Positions 26,392 through 34,953 of a DNA stretch of 64,000 bases are shown here, piece after piece. The stretch spans positions 52,862 to 116,861 of the forward strand of contig CAJUEX010000004.1 in the NCBI GenBank assembly GCA_910585715.1. The letters are read 5' to 3'. Below the pieces are notes generated by a model. It searched no databases. It was not told the DNA's origin and was given only the letters and a program-made list of their open reading frames with translations. The DNA comes from an uncultured Lachnospiraceae bacterium. Its GTDB lineage: Bacteria; Bacillota; Clostridia; Lachnospirales; Lachnospiraceae. The translations under genes were made by a program, and so were the position numbers. Position 1 is the first letter of the stretch. Each line of letters begins with the position of its first letter.

Positions 26392-26610
26392 GTAACAGTT
26401 CAGACAGCAGTTCCTCCGCCGGAATCGGGATGGGGATGTGACAGAACATGATTTCTAAAGGAGTCCTTATAAAAACGCCAGCGCTTGGCGAGGTATTTTC
26501 GAGCTTAGCACTGCTGCGTTTTTATCAGAGCGGGAGAGGGATGACGTAGAAACTTGTTCTGTCAAATCCCCATCCCGATTCCTGTGGGGGAACTGTTGTC
26601 TGAACTGTTA
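26392..26610 (-). repeat. long hairpin element, subfamily I, copy at 26.4 kb
   Basis: 219 bp with arms of about 60 bp that pair with few mismatches, ends GTAACAGTTCAGACAG...and CTGAACTGTTA, and the subfamily I core reading on the minus strand. The element is flanked by perfect 9-bp direct repeats CTTTTTCTT (26383-26391 and 26611-26619), which look like a target duplication. The insertion point is next to the spoVAD ribosome site. Confidence 0.88.
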
Positions 26611-26651
26611 CTTTTTCTTATTAGGATTTCCTTAGTTTTTCTTTTTATTCA

Positions 26652-26680
26652 TTGCGGCCGATTCCTTTTTCCCGTATAAT
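26652..26680 (+). promoter_or_regulatory. sigma-A-type promoter of the secreted glycosidase-like gene
   Basis: -35 TTGCGG (26652-26657), 17-bp spacer, -10 TATAAT (26675-26680), 29 bases before the ATG. A GGAGGA ribosome site follows. Confidence 0.6.
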
Positions 26681-26709
26681 AGACTTAGACAACCAAGGAG
26701 GAGATTTTT

Positions 26710-29181
26710 ATGAAAAAATATAAAAGAGCCCTTTGCGGCCTGTTATGCGTCTGCATCCTAGCCTGCAGCATAACATCCGGCTTTACCAGCTATGCTTATA
26801 CAAATATTTATGATTTATGGAAGGATAGTCCTTTTTCCTCATTTCCGTTTGCTAAAAATTCCCTGTCAGAAAATACCTTGTCCGAAAACAGTCTTTCTGA
26901 CAACACACTCTCTGACAACAGCCTTTCCGAAAATTCCATATCGGAAAATGTTCTGCCGGAAGATTACTTACCGGGAAATGGTTTGTTTGATACTGATTTA
27001 CCGGAAAATGCCTTATGGGAAAATACCGCTTCCGAAAATTCCATATCGGAAGATACCGTATCAGAAGATGCCATATCAGCAAATACTCCTTTACCGGACA
27101 GTCGTGCAGGCGCACCTTCTTCCGCCCTGAACGCATCTAAAAAGAAAACTTATACTATCACATATGAATATAACGGCGGTTACTTAAAAGCAACCGAGAA
27201 TCCCGATACCGGCGAAACCTATAATCCTGTAAAATATAAATCAACCGTCAGCGAGTTTACCTTTGCAAACCCTGTAAAGCCCGGCTGCTACTTTGGTGGC
27301 TGGTTCAGCGACCCTGATTTTACACTGCCCATTTCCGGCATTACCAAATATACCACAGGCCATCTGACCGTTTATGCCAAATGGATAAGCGCTGCGCCTG
27401 TTGATGCGCCCGTGCTAAAATCCGCCAAAAACTCAGGCAAAGGAAAGGCAGTGGTACGGTATTCTCCTGTAAAGGACACGGCAGGCTGTGAACTATATTA
27501 TTCTTATGCCAAAAACCTGAATAAGAATGTACATACCATATCCCTGAAAAACACTTCCTCCTCCCGGACATTTACAAATTTGCTGAAGAATAAAACCTAT
27601 TATTTCAGAATGCGTTCCTACAACATTGACTCTACCGGGGAAAGATGCTACAGTCCATATTCAGCCATTATCTCTTGCAAAATAAAAAAGGGAGTAACGG
27701 AATATGCGGCCAATAGTGATTCTGCTTCCTTAAAAAGCTGCAAGGTTTCCAAAGACAAAAATCTGTATGTAAAAGCCAAAGTAAAGAAACGACTGAAAAG
27801 CAGCGATGATTTTTATTATCTGGTAACGGTAAACCCTAACAGCAAAAAAGTATTGAAAATGGTTGAGAAATGCGAAAAGACCACTACAGTGACCTTCAAG
27901 CTTCCTCTTAAAGAAGAGGACGGAACCAATCTGATTCAGGGTAAATATGCCATTGCCGTAAAATCAAAAGGAAAATACAAGCTAATCAGCAAGACCTCTT
28001 ATGTAACCAATCCGGAGGCCGCTGCTTCCTATACTGCTCCTTTCCCGAAAACCACTTCCAAAAAAGGACTTCAGGGAAGCCTTGACACCTCTCTCGGCGT
28101 ACAGCATACATTTATCAACATTGACTTAAACAGAGTTATCTCTGCTGAAGGGACGCCTAATTATGTGTATAACGGAAAGTCCTATTGCTTCAATGATATT
28201 TACGGCAGCTATATTTCCGCTGCCAACCGGCTTGGCATGACTGTAACCGGACAGTTTATGATTACCTGGAGCGATACCAACCAGTACTTGATTTTAAAAA
28301 GCGCCCGTTCCGGAGGCCATGCTTATTATGCGCTGAATACAGAGGACAAAAAAGCAAGAGAAACTCTGGAAGCTGCCTTTGCTTTTCTTGCAGAACGGTA
28401 TTCCAGAGAAGACTGCCATTTAGACAACTGGATATTGGGAAATGAAGTGAATATTCATAATATCTGGTATTATGCAGGCAATATTTCCAGAAGCAAGTTT
28501 ATTAAAACCTATGCCAACACCTTCCGCGTCATGTATTATGCAGTAAAGAGCAATTACAAAAATGCCAGAGTATATATATGCATGGACCATACCTGGTCCG
28601 ACAGACATGGGGACTGGGGCGCAAGGCCTTTTATGGATGCCTTCCATGCGGAGATTAAATCTCAGCAGAAAAACATCCAGTGGAATCTGGCTTATCACGC
28701 CTATCCTTCCATATTAACCTCTGCCGCCACATGGAATGACCGCTATGTATCCAATAACGACAGTAGCGAATTTGTATCACCCAAAAACCTGAATGTTTTA
28801 ACCAATTATGTTAAAAAACACTTTGGCAGCAAGACCAGAATTATATTATCCGAACAGGGCTTTACTTCTACCAGCGGATATTCCGTTCAATGTGCCGCAC
28901 TGGCTTATACCTATTACAAAGCCGAGTTCAATACTATGATAGACTCTGTGATTTTCCGTTCTGATTATGATGCAGAGGGAGAGCTTGCCCAGGGACTTGC
29001 TTTTGGCCTGTGTGATTTATACGGAAACAGAAAACCTGCCTATGATGTATTTAAGTACATGGATACTCCTAAGGCTGAAAACTATACCAAAAAATATTTA
29101 AAGACCATCGGGGTTTCCAGCTGGAAAAAGGTTGCTCCCAAATATTCTTTGAAGCGGTTTAAGAAAAATATCCGGCAATAA
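26710..29181 (+). CDS. secreted multidomain protein with pentapeptide repeats and DUF5722 glycosidase-like domain
   Basis: The 823-aa product has a signal peptide (about 1-30) and then about 15 tandem pentads of the type SENSL/SENTL/SDNSL (about residues 52-130). An InlB-type beta repeat (about 145-230, ending TVYAKW) and an Fn3-like region (about 235-330) follow. The C-terminal DUF5722 domain (about 455-815) has a TIM-barrel look: ILGNEVNIHN and IILSEQGFTSTSG place two acidic residues where clan GH-A enzymes have acid/base and nucleophile. It is the only rightward gene in the spoVA region. Substrate unknown; cell-surface glycan is a guess. Confidence 0.8.
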   Translation: MKKYKRALCGLLCVCILACSITSGFTSYAYTNIYDLWKDSPFSSFPFAKNSLSENTLSENSLSDNTLSDNSLSENSISENVLPEDYLPGNGLFDTDLPENALWENTASENSISEDTVSEDAISANTPLPDSRAGAPSSALNASKKKTYTITYEYNGGYLKATENPDTGETYNPVKYKSTVSEFTFANPVKPGCYFGGWFSDPDFTLPISGITKYTTGHLTVYAKWISAAPVDAPVLKSAKNSGKGKAVVRYSPVKDTAGCELYYSYAKNLNKNVHTISLKNTSSSRTFTNLLKNKTYYFRMRSYNIDSTGERCYSPYSAIISCKIKKGVTEYAANSDSASLKSCKVSKDKNLYVKAKVKKRLKSSDDFYYLVTVNPNSKKVLKMVEKCEKTTTVTFKLPLKEEDGTNLIQGKYAIAVKSKGKYKLISKTSYVTNPEAAASYTAPFPKTTSKKGLQGSLDTSLGVQHTFINIDLNRVISAEGTPNYVYNGKSYCFNDIYGSYISAANRLGMTVTGQFMITWSDTNQYLILKSARSGGHAYYALNTEDKKARETLEAAFAFLAERYSREDCHLDNWILGNEVNIHNIWYYAGNISRSKFIKTYANTFRVMYYAVKSNYKNARVYICMDHTWSDRHGDWGARPFMDAFHAEIKSQQKNIQWNLAYHAYPSILTSAATWNDRYVSNNDSSEFVSPKNLNVLTNYVKKHFGSKTRIILSEQGFTSTSGYSVQCAALAYTYYKAEFNTMIDSVIFRSDYDAEGELAQGLAFGLCDLYGNRKPAYDVFKYMDTPKAENYTKKYLKTIGVSSWKKVAPKYSLKRFKKNIRQ

Positions 29182-29213
29182 AGATTTCCGTGATTTATTT
29201 TAACAGAAGGACT

Positions 29214-29246
29214 CAGGAGACAGAAGCCATATGCTTCTGTCTCCTG
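29214..29246. terminator. bidirectional terminator between the glycosidase-like gene and spoVAC
   Basis: A perfect 14-bp stem CAGGAGACAGAAGC/GCTTCTGTCTCCTG with a 5-base loop, followed by TTGTTT on the plus strand. It serves the convergent ends of the rightward gene and spoVAC. Confidence 0.7.
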
Positions 29247-29250
29247 TTGT

Positions 29251-29733
29251 TTACCACCATCCAAATAACGTGCCGCACCAATATAGCAGTCCTAAAAGCC
29301 AGCTTGAAAAGATTCCATACAGGATTACCGGGCCCGCTATTGTGAATATTTTGGCGCCCACTCCAAAAACCTGCCCTTCTTTTTTAAATTCAATGGCAGG
29401 GGCCGCTACAGAGTTCGCAAAGCCGGTAATAGGCACTAAAGCTCCTGCTCCCCCAAAGCTGGCAATTCCGGGATAGATATTCAGGCCTGTCAGAAGGACG
29501 CTTAACAATACAAGCAAAAGGGAACACCAGCTTCCGGATGTTTCTTTGTCAATTCCCAGACTTTCACAATAATTCAGTATTCCCTGTCCTATAATGCAGA
29601 TAATGCCGCCTACCAGAAATGCCTTTACCATTTGCAGCCATAAGTTTTTTGTAGGTGTTACGGTTTTTACATATTCTTTATACTGCTCTTTTGTTTCTTC
29701 ATCATTGTGCTTCATATTTTTTAATTCTTCCAT
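29251..29733 (-). CDS. spoVAC: stage V sporulation protein AC
   Basis: The 160-aa membrane protein has the SpoVAC signatures NLWLQMVKAFLVGGIICIIG and FGGAGALVPITGFANSVAAP. SpoVAC is a mechanosensitive-type component of the dipicolinic acid channel. It follows spoVAB by 56 bases. Downstream, a terminator and the opposed glycosidase-like gene cut it off from spoVAD, unlike the usual contiguous operon. Confidence 0.93.
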   Translation of the reverse strand: MEELKNMKHNDEETKEQYKEYVKTVTPTKNLWLQMVKAFLVGGIICIIGQGILNYCESLGIDKETSGSWCSLLLVLLSVLLTGLNIYPGIASFGGAGALVPITGFANSVAAPAIEFKKEGQVFGVGAKIFTIAGPVILYGIFSSWLLGLLYWCGTLFGWW

Positions 29734-29789
29734 GCTAAACCTCCATGCTCAATTTATACTTTCCTTTCTACCAGACCACTATATTTTTA

Positions 29790-30275
29790 TCAGCCTCCAA
29801 ATAAATAAACCTGATTCGCAAAATAGATTAAGGAGCCTGCCATTTTTCCTACAGCCATGGCTAAAATAACAATTCCAAGCCCCTTTCTGAAGGAAATCCT
29901 TCTTGCAAAAATAGGAATGGAGTCCAACATCTCCGCAATTGCAAGAGCCAGGCATCCTTCAAAAATTCCGGCAAAAAACCCATAAAAGCAAAGTATTGTA
30001 TTGCCAATTATCATCCATGTATCTGCATTTACGATTTTATGCTCTGCCACCCACCTGCCCACAGGCAGCGCTTCATGAAAGATGCTGAAAATGATGCCAA
30101 GCAGTACGCCCAGAACCACCATTTCCTCATACAAAAATATTTTATCTGCCGTATGGCTTTTTCCTGCAAACCGGGGAACCAGACCTACGGAAATCAACAC
30201 GGTAAACACTCCTCCCGCCACAAAGAATCCGGCACATAACCCAAATATTACTAAAGCCAGATATCTAATTAACAT
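29790..30275 (-). CDS. spoVAB: stage V sporulation protein AB
   Basis: The 161-aa hydrophobic protein (YLALVIFGLCAGFFVAGGVF, FAGIFEGCLALAIAEMLDSI, RRISFRKGLGIVILAMAVGK) fits SpoVAB, a membrane component of the spoVA system. Its start overlaps the spoVAA end by 11 bases, showing translational coupling. Confidence 0.88.
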   Translation of the reverse strand: MLIRYLALVIFGLCAGFFVAGGVFTVLISVGLVPRFAGKSHTADKIFLYEEMVVLGVLLGIIFSIFHEALPVGRWVAEHKIVNADTWMIIGNTILCFYGFFAGIFEGCLALAIAEMLDSIPIFARRISFRKGLGIVILAMAVGKMAGSLIYFANQVYLFGG

Positions 30276-30894
30276 CTATGGATTTCCCCTCTCTGTTCCA
30301 CGTATCAATCAACGTTGTATTTACATCATCCTCATAGGCCTTCATAGCCACTTCAATAGGAGTAGGATCTTTTGTAATGCGCCTTCCCCCTATGTGGTTA
30401 AAGAATACGATAATGCCCACTGCAAGGCCAATGGAATAAGAGACCTCCAAAAGCGTATAGCCACTTGACGGCTTTCCCATAATCATTTCATACAGCTTGG
30501 AAAACAAATCATTGATTCCGATATCGTTATGAAATGCCATAATTGTAAAGGCGGTTCCTAAAAGGCTGACAAAAGAAACAAAAATAATTTTCAATACTGC
30601 ACTAAACTGCATTTTGCTTCTTGGCGCCACATATTCCAGCAAAATATCTGTTTCCCCCAGATTTTCAACAGTCAGCGTGGGATAGATTTCCTGCAGCTTT
30701 TCAATCACTTTTAAAATACAGATAACCTGTCTTTTTTCCTTATCTTCATGAAACTGAAACACCTTCAATGCTTTTGCCCGGTTTAATACATGCTTGTCTG
30801 TACAGGTCATTTTAGCAATATCCGATAAAAAAACTGCCTCCTTATTCACTTCCACGTCCCGCTCCGCTTTTATATACAATATTTCTCCTGCCAT
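30265..30894 (-). CDS. spoVAA: stage V sporulation protein AA
   Basis: The roughly 209-aa protein has an N-terminal soluble beta-rich domain (about 1-95) and two membrane segments (about 110-170), matching SpoVAA. ATG 30894 is preceded by AGGAG with seven T between; an upstream in-frame ATG would sit in the ribosome site. First gene of the spoVA cluster; see the sigma-G-like promoter and the overlapping terminator. Confidence 0.85.
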   Translation of the reverse strand: MAGEILYIKAERDVEVNKEAVFLSDIAKMTCTDKHVLNRAKALKVFQFHEDKEKRQVICILKVIEKLQEIYPTLTVENLGETDILLEYVAPRSKMQFSAVLKIIFVSFVSLLGTAFTIMAFHNDIGINDLFSKLYEMIMGKPSSGYTLLEVSYSIGLAVGIIVFFNHIGGRRITKDPTPIEVAMKAYEDDVNTTLIDTWNREGKSIDVN

Positions 30895-30945
30895 AAAAAA
30901 ACTCCTCATCTATTAACGTTCTGCTAATAGTATGAAGAGTTTTTA
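30895..30945 (-). terminator. terminator hairpin ending the ABC operon, overlapping the spoVAA ribosome site
   Basis: On the minus strand ACTCTTCATACTATTAGC and GTTAATAGATGAGGAGT form an imperfect long stem followed by seven T, immediately before the spoVAA ATG. The right arm contains the spoVAA ribosome site. A long transcript from upstream would both stop here and hide that site. Confidence 0.65.
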
Positions 30946-30958
30946 TTAAAATTATGTA
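30928..30958 (-). promoter_or_regulatory. sigma-G-like promoter of spoVAA
   Basis: -35 TACATA (30953-30958) and -10 CATACTA (30928-30934) with 18 bp between. CATACTA is the consensus -10 of Bacillus sigma-G/sigma-F promoters, and spoVA is a sigma-G operon there. Transcripts starting about 7 bases downstream would lack the left arm of the overlapping terminator. Confidence 0.6.
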
Positions 30959-30978
30959 TTTGATTTCCTTCTCAAATA

Positions 30979-32313
30979 CTAATCATTTCGAATTGCTGCC
31001 AAAGGACTTAGCTTCATAGCCCTTAAGGACGGGAAGAAACCTGCTGCCATTCCCACTAAAACAGCAAAGCAAATTGCCAGTCCTGCCAGCCAGACAGGAA
31101 TTACGGAAAGCTGCATCTGCATAATATTCTTTACTACCACATTGATAACAACGGAAATGCTGTAGCTTAAAACAATTCCCACCATACCGCCAATCAGTCC
31201 GATAAATCCTGCTTCCATCAAGAACAATGCCTGTATATTTTTCAAATCACATCCCAGTACTTTCATAATACCGATTTCCTTTGTCCTTTCATAGATGGAC
31301 ATCATCATAGTATTGGCAATACTGATTGCCGCTACCAGCATGGATACGGCTCCGATACCTCCAAGCACTGCCTGAATATATCCAAACTGCCGCTGCTGGG
31401 ACTTTACCCATTCCGCATTGCTTTCCGCCTGATATCCCAACTCCACAATGCTTTTCTGCACATCAGCCACATGGTCGATACTATCCACATTTACATATAT
31501 GCTGTTATAATACAGTTCCTTATAAGGCTTTCCTGATGTGGTGGTGGGCTGTCCCGGAATTGCCTTATTCTTAAATATTTTCTTTAACTGTTTGGTCAAT
31601 TCATCAATATCGCAATATATATTCCAGCTATGCTGTCCATAAACCTCCGGCCCGCCTGCTACTACGCCGGCTGTTTCCACCAGATACTTTTTAGGAGGCT
31701 TCACCGGTGTTCCGCTCTCTCCGTCATCATATTTGCTGTTCCAGTAAGCATCAGAATCAAATACAATAAAAATCGTATCTTTCATCAAATCGATATCCGG
31801 CGCTTCTCCCATTTCCCTGCTGCTGTAAAAATCGTTAATTATCTGATTTCCGTATACGAACTGAAGCACTCCGGCATCCTTTTGGGGAAGCGCACCTTCT
31901 TTTAATTCAATGTCCATCTTCTCCAGCGCTTCCAATGTCATCCCGTTAACATTCATGTAGGTATTTTCATAACTGCCGTATCTTCCGATTACATTTATAT
32001 TCAGCACCGGAGAAACAATATCCACATGTTCTATTTCCCCAATCGCTTCCACCAGTTCATCTGACAGGCGCTTTTCCGTGCTATCCTCACCGGTCATGCT
32101 GTCACTGGAATAATCCGGATATACAGTAATGGTAGTCAGTCCCCCGTTTTCTTCAATCTCCTTCATCATGGACTTATTCAGACCAAGCCCCAAAGAAATC
32201 ATGACTACAATGGAGGCAGTCCCGATTACTACGCCCAGAACGGTTAATATGGTACGCATCTTCCTCTTCCAGAGATTGCTGCTGCTCATTCTCCACAAAT
32301 CTATAAATCTCAT
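30979..32313 (-). CDS. ABC transporter permease (MacB/FtsX type)
   Basis: The 444-aa protein has one N-terminal membrane segment (about 18-42), a large extracellular MacB_PCD-type domain (about 45-310) and three C-terminal segments (about 318-435). FtsX-superfamily motifs: RTILTVLGVVIGTASIVVMI and MMSIYERTKEIGIMKVLGC. Part of a three-gene operon with an ATPase and a CARDB-type membrane protein. Such systems act as mechanotransmitters or export peptides/lipoproteins; the substrate is not deducible. Confidence 0.88.
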   Translation of the reverse strand: MRFIDLWRMSSSNLWKRKMRTILTVLGVVIGTASIVVMISLGLGLNKSMMKEIEENGGLTTITVYPDYSSDSMTGEDSTEKRLSDELVEAIGEIEHVDIVSPVLNINVIGRYGSYENTYMNVNGMTLEALEKMDIELKEGALPQKDAGVLQFVYGNQIINDFYSSREMGEAPDIDLMKDTIFIVFDSDAYWNSKYDDGESGTPVKPPKKYLVETAGVVAGGPEVYGQHSWNIYCDIDELTKQLKKIFKNKAIPGQPTTTSGKPYKELYYNSIYVNVDSIDHVADVQKSIVELGYQAESNAEWVKSQQRQFGYIQAVLGGIGAVSMLVAAISIANTMMMSIYERTKEIGIMKVLGCDLKNIQALFLMEAGFIGLIGGMVGIVLSYSISVVINVVVKNIMQMQLSVIPVWLAGLAICFAVLVGMAAGFFPSLRAMKLSPLAAIRND

Positions 32314-32325
32314 GGGTTACGCTCC

Positions 32326-33975
32326 TTACTCATCCTTGTCTTCCCGCTCTTTTTCTACCTCGTTCAACAAATCATCCAAATCCTCATTTAACTCTGCCTG
32401 ATTTTTTTTCTTTTTCTTAACATTGATAAACACTATAATACCTGCCACCGCAAGGATAATGACCACAAGGATAATAACTGCTATAAGCCATTTCGGTTTG
32501 GCCTTTGGCTCCTCGTCCATGCCTTCCATCATATCCGGGTCCATCATATCGCCCATTGTATCTTCCTGGACAAAAAGAGTCAGCTCCTTTTCCAATTCTT
32601 TTTTATTTCCTGCCTCATCCTCATAGGAAATTACCGCCTTGATAATTCCTTCATCCATAGTGGGCTGGGCTCCGCTAATCATGGAATCCACGTTTCCGGT
32701 TCCGCCTGATTCAATCTTTCCGAGGAAAGTATCCCCGCCTGAAATACTGTCGCCTACAAATTCTACCTGAACATTATAAAGAGTTGTCTTTCCCGTATTG
32801 TAAATATTGAACATTACATTGGATTCCCCGCCAACAGTAATGCTTTCCGGCATAACATCTATAGAGCTTACATCGAACTTAGCCACCTGCTTAACGGGTA
32901 TGGATACATTGGAGGTTGAGGAAAATGAATTATTCTGGGCATCCTCATAGTCCGCTTTCACCTCAAGCACGTAAGGCTTTTGCGCCAAGTCTGCCTTAGC
33001 CGTCATTTCTATCTTAATATCTGCGCTTTGCTGTGCTCCAATGCTGTCCATAAAGACCGTACTGGAGCCTGATGTGGGCAGAAAGGCAGAATATGTGGTA
33101 TCCTCATCCTTTCCTTCATTTACTGCCTCCAGTGAAAACATTACGTTGTTTACAGATGTCCTTTTGGATGTATTCTGAACATGAATGGTCAGGTTAAAGG
33201 TATCGCCTGCAAAAACCTCCTTGGGATCCGTCTCAAAGCCTGTTACGATAATTCTCGGATTGGAGGATTTCTCTGCATCGGAAGCATCCAGTGAACCGCT
33301 TCCTGCCGCTCCCTTCGTATTGATATATGTGTACAGCTCTGCTGTTTCAATTGCATTATTCCTATAGTAAGAAACATTGAACTTTAACGGATAATAACCG
33401 GTCAAAACATCATTTCTCACTACAAGGTCCCATTCCACCTCACGGCGGTTGGCATATGCAACCTCTTTATTGGGGCTTGGGGGAATGTAATCCACACACT
33501 GCACCAGTCCCACCGTATCCAGACGGAAAGGCCATTCCTCCGCCTTGGTAGAAACAGTTGGAGTGATTACCAGATTAGTAACTGTTTCCACACCCATATT
33601 GTAAATTGGCAGGATAAGATGCACCTTTTGCCCGTAGCTTGCAGTTGGCGTTGGAACACAGTCGCCTACAATTAAGAATTCGCTGGTGGATGAAACTCCA
33701 TCTTCTACAGTGCCGGGACCTGCCGGTTCTTTCTCATCCTCACCGGAAACATTTTCACTTCCGCCTACCTGTTCTTTTCCTTCTTCCGGAGTACTCCCTG
33801 TGGACGTATTGCCCGTATCATCAGATTTATCATCCGAATCATCATCATTCTCCTGCTGAACCGGAGTTTTCGTTACCGTGGCATATACATCCGCCGGAAC
33901 CATGGTGGCAAAGCATGCCGTACACAATGCTAAAATTCCTAATCTCCTTAACTTTTCCAATAAACCTCTTTTCAT
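32326..33975 (-). CDS. CARDB/COG1361-like exported membrane-anchored protein
   Basis: The 549-aa protein has a signal peptide (about 1-32), an acidic low-complexity linker (about 40-95: DDDSDDKSDDTGN and so on), several NPCBM/CARDB-type Ig-like repeats (about 100-460), a C-terminal membrane segment (about 497-520) and a charged cytoplasmic tail (KKKKKNQAELNEDLDDLLNE). It lies between the ATPase and permease genes and likely works as the extracytoplasmic adaptor of that ABC system. Confidence 0.75.
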   Translation of the reverse strand: MKRGLLEKLRRLGILALCTACFATMVPADVYATVTKTPVQQENDDDSDDKSDDTGNTSTGSTPEEGKEQVGGSENVSGEDEKEPAGPGTVEDGVSSTSEFLIVGDCVPTPTASYGQKVHLILPIYNMGVETVTNLVITPTVSTKAEEWPFRLDTVGLVQCVDYIPPSPNKEVAYANRREVEWDLVVRNDVLTGYYPLKFNVSYYRNNAIETAELYTYINTKGAAGSGSLDASDAEKSSNPRIIVTGFETDPKEVFAGDTFNLTIHVQNTSKRTSVNNVMFSLEAVNEGKDEDTTYSAFLPTSGSSTVFMDSIGAQQSADIKIEMTAKADLAQKPYVLEVKADYEDAQNNSFSSTSNVSIPVKQVAKFDVSSIDVMPESITVGGESNVMFNIYNTGKTTLYNVQVEFVGDSISGGDTFLGKIESGGTGNVDSMISGAQPTMDEGIIKAVISYEDEAGNKKELEKELTLFVQEDTMGDMMDPDMMEGMDEEPKAKPKWLIAVIILVVIILAVAGIIVFINVKKKKKNQAELNEDLDDLLNEVEKEREDKDE

Positions 33976-34008
33976 TTTCTACCCGCTCCTGTTTTTCCTA
34001 AATCTGTT

Positions 34009-34740
34009 TTATTCGTTCACTTGTTCTTTAAGCTTTTCTCTTGTATCTTCAATCTTGATTATTTTGCCGTCTTTAATATGGAAAATCCGGTCCGCAAAGC
34101 TTGCAAGATGATTGTCATGGGTAACCATGACAAGCGTCTGGTTCTGCTCCCTTACTACCCGCTTCATCAAATTCATGACTTCTTCAGAAGTATTGGAATC
34201 CAGATTTCCGGTAGGCTCGTCCGCAAAAATAATTTCCGGATTCACTACCAGCGCCCTTGCTACGCCCACTCTCTGCTGCTGCCCGCCGGACATCTGATTT
34301 GGCTTATGTTTTTTATGCTTTTTTAAATTTACCAGATTCAGCACCTTGTCCGCCCTGGCCAGCCTTGTTTCCTTGTCCATGCCCTGAAAGGTAAGGGGCA
34401 GCGCCACATTTTCCAGCGCATTCATAGTTCCCAACAAATTGAAGGACTGAAAAATAAATCCTATATGCTCCCTGCGAAACTTTACAAGCTGATTTTCATT
34501 TTTTGTCTCCATATGCTCTCCTGCAATGATAATTTCGCCCTTTGTGGGCTTTTCCAGACCGGCAAGCATATTCAACAGGGTAGACTTTCCGGAACCCGAT
34601 GTACCTACAATGGCACAGAACTCTCCTTTATAAATGGAAAAGTCCACACCGTTAAGCGCCCGGACCTTACTGTCACCTACCCGGTAGATTTTATATAAAT
34701 CCTTTACCTGAATAACAGCTTTTCCCTTTTCTTCTGCCAT
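34009..34740 (-). CDS. ABC transporter ATP-binding protein (LolD/MacB type)
   Basis: The 243-aa ATPase has Walker A GTSGSGKST, the Q-loop FIFQSFNLL, signature SGGQQQRVGVARAL, Walker B IIFADEPTGNLDS and switch His in MVTHDNHLASF. It is the first gene of the operon, after a sigma-A-type promoter, and is followed by the CARDB-like and permease genes. Powers the MacB-type permease. Confidence 0.93.
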   Translation of the reverse strand: MAEEKGKAVIQVKDLYKIYRVGDSKVRALNGVDFSIYKGEFCAIVGTSGSGKSTLLNMLAGLEKPTKGEIIIAGEHMETKNENQLVKFRREHIGFIFQSFNLLGTMNALENVALPLTFQGMDKETRLARADKVLNLVNLKKHKKHKPNQMSGGQQQRVGVARALVVNPEIIFADEPTGNLDSNTSEEVMNLMKRVVREQNQTLVMVTHDNHLASFADRIFHIKDGKIIKIEDTREKLKEQVNE

Positions 34741-34779
34741 TCCTTCTCCCTTTCCTTTTCCTGACTGATTTCCTGTACT

Positions 34780-34808
34780 ATCATAGCATAAACTTATATA
34801 AATGTCAG
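34780..34808 (-). promoter_or_regulatory. sigma-A-type promoter of the ABC operon
   Basis: -35 CTGACA (34803-34808), 17-bp spacer, -10 TATGAT (34780-34785), 40 bases upstream of the ATPase start. Confidence 0.6.
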
Positions 34809-34888
34809 TAGTTCTCTACTATATATTTCTTATTTATTTCTTAAAAAACACCTTTTTTCCTCATTTTTACCACAAGATATGACATAAA

Positions 34889-34926
34889 AGGCTTTCCATA
34901 CCACTAAATCATGAATATGGAAAGCG
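34889..34926 (-). terminator. terminator after the trigger-factor-like gene
   Basis: GCTTTCCATA and TATGGAAAGC form a 10-bp stem around a 16-base loop with CTTTTATG after it on the minus strand, 28 bases past the stop of the gene at 34954. Confidence 0.5.
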
Positions 34927-34953
34927 CTAACTTCGTCGGTATTTCCCGTTATT

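Noticed and set aside
26372..26449. Longer spoVAD frame starting at 26449
   Set aside because: These codons run through the arm and 9-bp repeat of the hairpin element; the TTG at 26371 has a proper ribosome site and gives the family N-terminus.
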